Assembly (NCBI GenBank): GCA_017695115.1
Contig: JADILV010000071.1
Span: forward strand, 1-34,780
Length of the DNA: 34,780 nucleotides
Direction: 5' to 3'
Source: Candidatus Cryptobacteroides avicola
GTDB lineage: Bacteria > Bacteroidota > Bacteroidia > Bacteroidales > UBA932
The translations under genes and the position numbers were made by a program. Positions 16,313 to 21,438 of the stretch are shown in pieces; position 1 is the stretch's first letter; the number at the start of each line of letters is the position of its first letter. Under the pieces are notes generated by a model. It was not told the origin of the DNA, did not search any database, and saw nothing but the letters and a program-made list of their open reading frames with translations.

Positions 16313-17347
16313 ATGAACCATATCAAATATATTGCGGTAGCGGTGTTTGCTTTGTTGGCGGTATCCTGCGATGAGTTTCCGCCGGTGAACTATGACGACC
16401 CGCAGCCTTACAAGGTATATGGGGATGCCGACTTTGCGGACAGCCGTCTGGTGACCATAGCGGAACTGAAAGAAATGTACAGGACCTCTCCTGTGGATAT
16501 CAGCGAGGATATCTACATCAAGGCTCAGGTGGTTTCTTCCGACCAGTCCGGCAACCTCTACAGGACGATGTATATCCAGGACGCTTCCGGTGCCATCGAG
16601 CTGAAGATGGGGACCCGTAATCTGTACAACGACTACAAGCTCGGACAATGGATATACGTCAGATGCCAGGACCTTACCCTCGGTGACTACAACGGCATGG
16701 TCGGACTCGGATACCGCTCCCATGATCCGAAATACGAGACTGCCTATATCGAGAACCAGTATATAATAGACACGCATATTTTCAGGGGAGAGACAGACGA
16801 CCCGGTGGCTCCTTTGGAACTGACTTCCGACAGTCAGGTGAAGGACAAGGCCAATTTCGGCAGATATGTGACGCTCAAAGGCCTGACATATCAGAACCTG
16901 ATATTCGTAATCCTTTATTATGATCCTGACGGCGACCATCAGGACTACCAGGGCAACTGCGTGTTTCTTGACGAGGAGAGCGGAGCCGCCGGTTACGGGA
17001 ATTACGGCATAGATACCTGGGCTATTTCAAAGAATGCCTTCCAGGCCCTGCTCGATGACCCTCAGTTCGATTTCAACGGTTTTGACGAGGTGGACAAGTC
17101 CAGGTTTGCCGGACCGTATTCATATACTGTCAGCCAATATTTCAGGACGAGTCCGGAAATGGGCGGGATGGACCTACAGATCCGGACCAGCGGCTATGCA
17201 AGGTTTGCGGATACGCAGATAGACCAGAGGATTCTGGACGGCGAGCCGTTCAACGCCACCGGCATCCTTACTTATTATAACAGTGGCAGCGAGCCGAACT
17301 ATCAGTTTACCCTCCTGGATCTCGGCGGCATCGAGATTCCGGAATAG
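16313..17347 (+). CDS. DUF5689-type lipoprotein
   Basis: A 344-residue lipoprotein (MNHIKYIAVAVFALLAVS, lipobox Cys, DEFPPV). The first half (about 45-210) carries the OB-fold-like pattern of DUF5689: LVTIAELKEMYRTSPVDISE, IYIKAQVVSSDQSGNLYRTM, YIQDASGAIELKMG, LGQWIYVRCQDLTLGDYNGM. The second half is less recognisable and ends with a short beta region (FNATGILTYYNSGSEPNYQF). Its OB-like module shares the pattern of the duplicated modules in the 8767 protein, so both may bind the same ligand. The gene follows the receptor by 15 bases, in the place where a SusD-like partner would sit. It is the last gene before the terminator at 17376. The role is inferred from context only. Confidence 0.8.
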   Translation: MNHIKYIAVAVFALLAVSCDEFPPVNYDDPQPYKVYGDADFADSRLVTIAELKEMYRTSPVDISEDIYIKAQVVSSDQSGNLYRTMYIQDASGAIELKMGTRNLYNDYKLGQWIYVRCQDLTLGDYNGMVGLGYRSHDPKYETAYIENQYIIDTHIFRGETDDPVAPLELTSDSQVKDKANFGRYVTLKGLTYQNLIFVILYYDPDGDHQDYQGNCVFLDEESGAAGYGNYGIDTWAISKNAFQALLDDPQFDFNGFDEVDKSRFAGPYSYTVSQYFRTSPEMGGMDLQIRTSGYARFADTQIDQRILDGEPFNATGILTYYNSGSEPNYQFTLLDLGGIEIPE

Positions 17348-17375
17348 TCCTTTTTTTTAATCTGATATTTGGAGT

Positions 17376-17409
17376 GAGGCTGGCTCGGATTTTTGAGCCG
17401 GCCTCTTTT
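17376..17409 (+). terminator. Intrinsic terminator of the nuclease/receptor operon
   Basis: GAGGCTGGCTC (17376-17386) pairs with GAGCCGGCCTC (17395-17405) with a single G-U pair, loop of 8, then TTTT. It lies 28 bases after the DUF5689 stop. Confidence 0.88.
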
Positions 17410-17461
17410 GTCATTTCGAGCATAGCCGCAGGAGCTTCATTTGTCATTTCGAGCGTAGCCG
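17408..17461 (+). repeat. Two tandem copies of a TTGTCATTTCGAGC-type repeat
   Basis: TTGTCATTTCGAGCATAGCC-G (17408-17428) and TTGTCATTTCGAGCGTAGCC-G (17441-17461) differ by one base, with a 33-bp period. Similar 'TCATTTCGAGC...AGCC' sequences occur many times in intergenic regions of Bacteroidetes genomes. The first copy directly follows the terminator. Confidence 0.7.
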
Positions 17462-17489
17462 GGAAATCTGTTGAATCGGATAAATTTCG

Positions 17490-17497
17490 TATTTTTG
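17490..17497 (+). promoter_or_regulatory. -7 element for the HAD hydrolase gene
   Basis: TATTTTTG matches TAnnTTTG, 32 bases before the ATG at 17530. The nearest TTG (17471-17473) is closer than usual (16 bases), so the upstream box is uncertain. Confidence 0.5.
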
Positions 17498-17529
17498 ATG
17501 GAAAACATTCGGACTAACGTTATAACATA

Positions 17530-18132
17530 ATGATCAAGAACATCATTTTTGACTTCGGAGGGGTTCTTCTGGACTGGAATCCGAGATATCTTTATAAGGA
17601 TTATTTCAGGGACGGACGTGAAATGGAGCATTTCCTGGCTGATGTCTGTACGCCGGAGCGCAATTCGGAGCTGGACTGCGGTTTCCCGTTTGCGGAATGG
17701 GTAAGGAAATACCGGAAGATGTATCCTGAATATAGCGAAGCCATTGCCTTGTACCATACCGGCTGGCCGAAGATGCTTGGCGGGCTGCTCCCTGACGGAG
17801 CGGCCCTGCTTCGTGATATGAAGTCAGCAGGATATGCCATTTACGGCCTTACCAACTGGTCGGCGGAGACTATATGTTATGCGTATGAGGCTTTCGGGGA
17901 CATGAAGCTGCTTTTTGACGGTATTGTCGTTTCCGGCGAGGAGAAGACGCTGAAGCCAGGGCCGGAAATTTACCGTATTCTTCTGGACCGCTACGGTCTT
18001 AAGGCTGATGAATGTGTCTTCCTTGATGACAGCAGGAAAAATATAAAGACGGCAGTTGCCTTGGGTATTAAAGGTGTCCTGTATGACAACGCATTGCGTG
18101 TGAAGGAAGAACTCTCTGCTTTGCTGAAGTAG
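17530..18132 (+). CDS. HAD-superfamily hydrolase (YihX-like subgroup)
   Basis: A 200-residue cytosolic protein with all HAD motifs: IIFDFGGVLLDW (motif I; nucleophile Asp, with Gly in place of the usual second Asp, as in the YihX/epoxide-hydrolase-N-like subgroup), YGLTNWSAE (motif II Thr), KPGPEIYRILLDRYGL (motif III Lys) and CVFLDDSRKNI (motif IV Asp pair). A helical cap lies between motifs I and II. Such enzymes dephosphorylate small sugar phosphates such as alpha-glucose 1-phosphate, but the substrate cannot be read from sequence. It follows the terminator and repeats at 17376-17461 and has its own -7 element. Confidence 0.88.
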   Translation: MIKNIIFDFGGVLLDWNPRYLYKDYFRDGREMEHFLADVCTPERNSELDCGFPFAEWVRKYRKMYPEYSEAIALYHTGWPKMLGGLLPDGAALLRDMKSAGYAIYGLTNWSAETICYAYEAFGDMKLLFDGIVVSGEEKTLKPGPEIYRILLDRYGLKADECVFLDDSRKNIKTAVALGIKGVLYDNALRVKEELSALLK

Positions 18133-18170
18133 CTGTTCATGAAAATTCTGCACTGATAATTCTTTCCTCT

Positions 18171-18196
18171 GTCACAAAAAACCCGGTCATCCGTCT
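18171..18196 (+). promoter_or_regulatory. Probable ECF-sigma autoregulatory promoter
   Basis: GTCAC (18171-18175) followed by A-rich sequence and, 16 bases later, CGTCT (18192-18196), just upstream of the sigma-factor ATG at 18208. A GTCAC/CGTCT arrangement fits promoters read by ECF sigma factors in Bacteroidetes, which often activate their own gene. No housekeeping TAnnTTTG is seen here. This is an inference from pattern and position. Confidence 0.5.
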
Positions 18197-18207
18197 ATAT
18201 ATGCAGA

Positions 18208-18702
18208 ATGGAAGGAAAGACACTGGAAAATACCTTGGGCAGCATCAGGCCGCGTCTGCTCTTTTACGCCACGAGACTGCTGCATGACGCATCCCAGGCG
18301 GAAGATATAGTACAGGATGCCGTACTTTCATTCCTCGGATCGCTTGACAAGGGTACGGAAATCCGGAACAGGGAGTCATTCCTGATGAGGACAGTGCGGA
18401 ACGCATGTCTGGACAGGATAAGATACGGTTCCGTGCGGGTGACGGTTCCGGTTGAGGAGCTGAAATCTTCCGGTCCGGCCGTGCAGGGTGAAAGAGAAGC
18501 TGAGCTTTCCGACCAGGTCGCACTGGTGGCCAGAACGGTGGAGAAAATGCCTGAGAATTACCGCTCCATATTCACCCTCAGGGACATGATGGGATATGAA
18601 CTGTCCGAGATAGCACAGATGATGGATATGAAGGAGCCGGCTGTCAGGAAAGCCCTTTCCAGGGCCAGGATGCAGATCAGGGAAATCCTTATGGAACCAT
18701 AG
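18208..18702 (+). CDS. ECF-type RNA polymerase sigma factor
   Basis: A 164-residue sigma-70-family factor. Region 2 (about 10-75) reads RPRLLFYATRLLHDASQAED, IVQDAVLSFL and RNRESFLMRTVRNACLDRIR. Region 4 (about 105-160) reads VEKMPENYRSIFTLRDMMGY, ELSEIAQMMDMKEPAVRKAL and SRARMQIREIL, a helix-turn-helix that contacts the -35 element. There is no region 1.1 or 3, as expected for ECF factors. The next gene starts 1 base after its stop and looks like its anti-sigma factor, so this is a typical two-gene sigma/anti-sigma unit, probably switching on envelope functions including the plug-like protein at 19272. Confidence 0.94.
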   Translation: MEGKTLENTLGSIRPRLLFYATRLLHDASQAEDIVQDAVLSFLGSLDKGTEIRNRESFLMRTVRNACLDRIRYGSVRVTVPVEELKSSGPAVQGEREAELSDQVALVARTVEKMPENYRSIFTLRDMMGYELSEIAQMMDMKEPAVRKALSRARMQIREILMEP

Positions 18703-18703
18703 C

Positions 18704-19219
18704 ATGGACATGGAAACTAAAGATACACATATCAGACGCCTTATAGACAGGTACTTTGAAGGGCTGACTTCTCTGGACGAGGAAAAGGAGCTCTCGGAGT
18801 ATTTCCGCGGTGGGGAAGTGCGGGAGGAATTCCGCAGGTTCGCCCCTCTGTTCGCTTTCAGGGATGCCTGTGCATACGGCCATGATATGCCTGAAAGGAA
18901 AACCGGGATACGCCCGAAGGCAGTGAAGGCGCTTGTCGCCGCTGTGGCTGCTGCGGCTGTTGTCTGCGCCGTCGTTATCCCGCGGTCTTTCAGTAAAGAC
19001 CATGAAGCGGAGACGGGTGTCATCAGTCCGGCCTGCATGGCGGAAAACTTGCAGCGGGTCATGGAACTGGGCGGAAACGGCATTTCATCGCTTTCTGCAA
19101 AGCCTGCCGGCAATGCTGCCCTTGTTACGGCTACCATGGCTGACGGAACGGTAAAGACATATATCATGACGTGTGATGACGGTGAAGGATCCGCATCGTT
19201 TATCGCATTGAATGAATAA
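18704..19219 (+). CDS. Probable membrane-bound anti-sigma factor
   Basis: A 171-residue protein. The N-terminal cytosolic part (about 1-65; IRRLIDRYFEGLTSLDEEKE, LSEYFRGGEVREEFRRFAPL) resembles the sigma-binding region of Bacteroidetes anti-sigma proteins. One membrane helix follows (about 72-92, VKALVAAVAAAAVVCAVVIP) and then a periplasmic tail of about 80 residues ending in a beta-rich stretch (AALVTATMADGTVKTYIMTC). Adjacent placement after the ECF gene, with one base between, supports the assignment; there is no FecR domain, so signal input differs from the SusC-linked FecR type. The start ATG at 18704 also allows MDMETK. Confidence 0.72.
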   Translation: MDMETKDTHIRRLIDRYFEGLTSLDEEKELSEYFRGGEVREEFRRFAPLFAFRDACAYGHDMPERKTGIRPKAVKALVAAVAAAAVVCAVVIPRSFSKDHEAETGVISPACMAENLQRVMELGGNGISSLSAKPAGNAALVTATMADGTVKTYIMTCDDGEGSASFIALNE

Positions 19220-19271
19220 TCAAGATTTATATCATTAAATTTCAAAACAGCTTCTAAAAACAGAAAAAGAC

Positions 19272-20039
19272 ATGAAAACTCTGATAATCTCGGCATTATG
19301 CGCTCTGGCGCTGTGTTCCGTACCGTACGGTGCGGAGGCAAGACCTGCACAGTCCGACACTCTTGACAGGTATGTGATAGACGGTGTGGATGTCACTGGC
19401 TTCGACGGAAGCCAGCTGGTAGGGAAAACAATACAGTCGTATGATGTTACGGTCTCCAAATCCGGCAGGACCGTCTGTCGTACCCACTCTATAACGACTT
19501 TGCCTTCCTTGTCTGATCTTCGGGGGAAGTTTTCCGGCATGAGCCTTAGCCTGGATGCGCTGAAAAAGTTGGAAGATATTGATTTTGAGGAAATCAAGAA
19601 AATGGGAGCCGGTGATATGGAGAAGTTGAAAGAGCAGATAGACGGCTTGAAGGATGAATTGGAAATATACAAGAATATCTCGGCAGATGTAATGCACCGT
19701 CCGCTGATAATTGTAGACGGCACGGAGACCGAATCTATTCCGGACCCTCAGGATATCGCTTCGGTCATAGTCACCAGACCCGGTTCAAAAGCAGCCCTGG
19801 AGTACGGGGACAAGGCCAGGAACGGCGTTCTGGAGATCAACACCAAGAAGAACGCTCCGCTTGATTCGGCCAGGCCTGTGGTCATACTGGACGGCAAGGA
19901 AGTCTCCTCGGATGTCATGAATACTCTCGACCCCAAGAAAATACAGTCCGTCACCGTGTTCAAGAATGCGGAAGATGTCAAAAAATACACCGATGACCCG
20001 AACCGCGGTGTGATAGTGATCAAAACGAAGGGCAAATAG
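19272..20039 (+). CDS. Secreted protein with two TonB-plug-like modules and no barrel
   Basis: A 255-residue protein with a signal peptide (MKTLIISALCALALCSVPYG, AEA). A middle helical stretch (about 85-135; LKKLEDIDFEEIKKMGAGDM, EKLKEQIDGLKDELEIYKNI) may form a coiled coil. Two related modules follow: PLIIVDGTETESIPDPQDIA, SVIVTRPGSKAALEYGDKAR, NGVLEINTKK (about 142-190) and VVILDGKEVSSDVMNTLDPK, KIQSVTVFKNAEDVKKYTDD, PNRGVIVIKTKGK (about 199-254). Each has the VDG ... I.SV.V......YG....GVI.I.TK pattern of a SusC/TonB plug domain, but there is no barrel. It is co-directional with the sigma/anti-sigma pair and may be a periplasmic sensor or decoy plug for signal transduction. That role is inference. 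Confidence 0.75.
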   Translation: MKTLIISALCALALCSVPYGAEARPAQSDTLDRYVIDGVDVTGFDGSQLVGKTIQSYDVTVSKSGRTVCRTHSITTLPSLSDLRGKFSGMSLSLDALKKLEDIDFEEIKKMGAGDMEKLKEQIDGLKDELEIYKNISADVMHRPLIIVDGTETESIPDPQDIASVIVTRPGSKAALEYGDKARNGVLEINTKKNAPLDSARPVVILDGKEVSSDVMNTLDPKKIQSVTVFKNAEDVKKYTDDPNRGVIVIKTKGK

Positions 20040-20110
20040 ATGTCAGGTGGTGCCGGGAAATCGGCGGGAGTGTCCTGGGAATAACAGAATATCGGATAAT
20101 ATCCGAAGCA

Positions 20111-20142
20111 TATCCGGAAATTGCATTTTCCGGATATTTTTT
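20111..20142 (+). terminator. Hairpin terminator overlapping the next promoter
   Basis: TATCCGGAAA (20111-20120) and TTTCCGGATA (20127-20136) are perfect inverted repeats with a 6-base loop, followed by TTTTTT. It would end the sigma/plug transcript. The loop carries the TTG of the following promoter, so the two signals share DNA. A second small hairpin (TCGGAT-AAT-ATCCGA) lies just upstream. Confidence 0.82.
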
Positions 20143-20149
20143 ATCTTTG
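20121..20149 (+). promoter_or_regulatory. Promoter for the KAS III leader
   Basis: TTG (20121-20123), 18 bases, TATCTTTG (20142-20149). It lies about 300 bases upstream of the KAS III ATG; no better promoter is seen nearer the gene, so the transcript should carry a long leader. Confidence 0.72.
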
Positions 20150-20201
20150 CACCCACAGTTTGCCATCCTGTGCTGTGCGCAAGATGCTCAGACAAGGTTT
20201 G

Positions 20202-20228
20202 TAAAACCGTCGAACTGACGTTAAATAT
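20202..20228 (+). repeat. 27-bp direct repeat, copy 1
   Basis: Identical to 20420-20446, period 218 bp. The core CCGTCGAACTGACGT is 20207-20221. The copy ends inside an ATG (20227) that opens an 18-codon frame. Confidence 0.9.
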
Positions 20229-20283
20229 GGAGCAGGACAAGGTCCTGCGACAGGGCCCCCGGAGAGGGGGCGGTCGGGGGTGA
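20227..20283 (+). CDS. Possible 18-codon leader ORF
   Basis: ATG directly at the end of repeat copy 1, encoding MEQDKVLRQGPRRGGGRG then TGA. It is rich in Arg and Gly because it runs through GC-rich hairpins. No good ribosome site is visible. It may be a leader peptide or chance; the position relative to the repeat mirrors that of the KAS III start after copy 2. Confidence 0.2.
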   Translation: MEQDKVLRQGPRRGGGRG

Positions 20284-20379
20284 CGCCCCTTAATAAGGGG
20301 CTGTCGCTTCAGCGACCGGGGTTTAAGACAACCGGATTTCGGAGAAATCCTTGACGTCAGTCCGACGGGGTCCGGTTGT
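20232..20379 (+). other. Hairpin-rich leader element
   Basis: Between the direct repeats lie at least five local inverted repeats in a row: GCAGGAC/GTCCTGC (20232-20248), CCCCC/GGGGG (20256-20270), GCCCCTT/AAGGGGC (20285-20301), GTCGC/GCGAC (20303-20316), and an outer ACAACCGGA/TCCGGTTGT (20328-20379) enclosing GGATTTC/GAAATCC. Within the last, ACGTCAGTCCGACGG (20354-20368) is the reverse complement of the direct-repeat core with one mismatch (14 of 15). The gap 20040-20452 holds no credible protein gene. Confidence 0.75.
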
Positions 20380-20419
20380 TAAATGGTAGAATATTGAATA
20401 TTAGGATAATATAATTAAA

Positions 20420-20446
20420 TAAAACCGTCGAACTGACGTTAAATAT
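20420..20446 (+). repeat. 27-bp direct repeat, copy 2
   Basis: Second copy of 20202-20228. It ends 6 bases before the KAS III ATG, so anything pairing with it would affect translation initiation. Confidence 0.9.
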
Positions 20447-20452
20447 TTAGAG

Positions 20453-21430
20453 ATGAATAAGGTAACCGTAACAGCCATAGGGGCATACCACCCTTGTGAC
20501 AAGATCACTAATGAATTCTTTGAAAGCCGCCTGGACACTTCCGACCAGTGGATAAGGGAACGGACAGGTATCGAAAGCAGATATTTCACAAAAAAAGACG
20601 AATATACAGGAGACATGTGCGTAAAGGCCGCCCTGGACATGAAGGAAAACTACGGAGTGGATTTCTCCGATGTGGATATGATCCTGGTGGCTACCATGAC
20701 TGCCGACCATGTCGTACCGAATGTCGCATGTCAGATACAGGACAGCCTTGGCATCAGATCCACAGGCGCCATAGACCTCACCTGCGCTTGTTCTGGCTTC
20801 TGCTATGCCATGTCTCTGGCAAAAGGCCTTATAGCCAGCGGAATGCATAAGAAAATCCTGGTTTTCGGAGCGGAGACCATGTCCAGGATCCTTGATTTCA
20901 CCGACAGGAACACCTGTATCCTTTTCGGCGATGCTGCCGCCTGTGTCCTTGTAGAGGCTACGGAAGGGGAGAACACAGTGTTCGAGTCCATCTGCGGGAC
21001 GGACGGCAGTATGGGCAAGGAACTGTATATGAGCATGAGAAGCAACCGTGTCAACGGCGAGGAAATCCTGGCCGACGGGTTCGTTCATCAGAACGGACGG
21101 GCTGTCTACAAATGGGCGGTCACCACTCTTGCACAGGGCCTGGAAGACCTGGCCGCGAAGAACGGGCTTACACTTGACGGGGTGGACAGGTTCGTCCCTC
21201 ACAGCGCCAACTACAGAATGCTCGAAGCGGTATTCTCACGTCTCGGCATACCGATGGACAAATGCGTGGAAAGCGTCTGCAAGTACGGGAATACTTCCGC
21301 CGCATCAGTTCCTCTTGCCTGGTATTACGGCATTAAGGAAGGCCGCATAAAGAAAGGAGACACCATGCTGATGCTCGGCTTCGGTGCGGGACTTACATAC
21401 GCAGGTATCTGTGTTAAGAATACATTATAG
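20453..21430 (+). CDS. 3-oxoacyl-ACP synthase III (FabH-like)
   Basis: A 325-residue thiolase-fold enzyme. The catalytic triad is visible: Cys113 in DLTCACSGF, His in VPHSANYRM and Asn in YGNTSAASVPLAW. Other marks are SDQWIRERTGIESRYF near the N-terminus and MLGFGAGLTYAGICVK at the C-terminus. KAS III condenses an acyl-CoA with malonyl-ACP to start fatty acid chains; in the cytosol. The gene stands alone, without plsX, fabD or acpP neighbours, and lies behind the structured ~300-nt leader, so it may be a second KAS III with its own control or one serving another acyl pathway. It converges with fkp, with 8 bases between the stops. Confidence 0.92.
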   Translation: MNKVTVTAIGAYHPCDKITNEFFESRLDTSDQWIRERTGIESRYFTKKDEYTGDMCVKAALDMKENYGVDFSDVDMILVATMTADHVVPNVACQIQDSLGIRSTGAIDLTCACSGFCYAMSLAKGLIASGMHKKILVFGAETMSRILDFTDRNTCILFGDAAACVLVEATEGENTVFESICGTDGSMGKELYMSMRSNRVNGEEILADGFVHQNGRAVYKWAVTTLAQGLEDLAAKNGLTLDGVDRFVPHSANYRMLEAVFSRLGIPMDKCVESVCKYGNTSAASVPLAWYYGIKEGRIKKGDTMLMLGFGAGLTYAGICVKNTL

Positions 21431-21438
21431 GAGATTTT

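Noticed and set aside
20229..20419. CRISPR array
   Set aside because: The 27-bp repeat occurs only twice, with a 191-base structured spacer, which does not fit a repeat-spacer array. No array was seen elsewhere; the one for the I-C operon probably lies beyond the right end.
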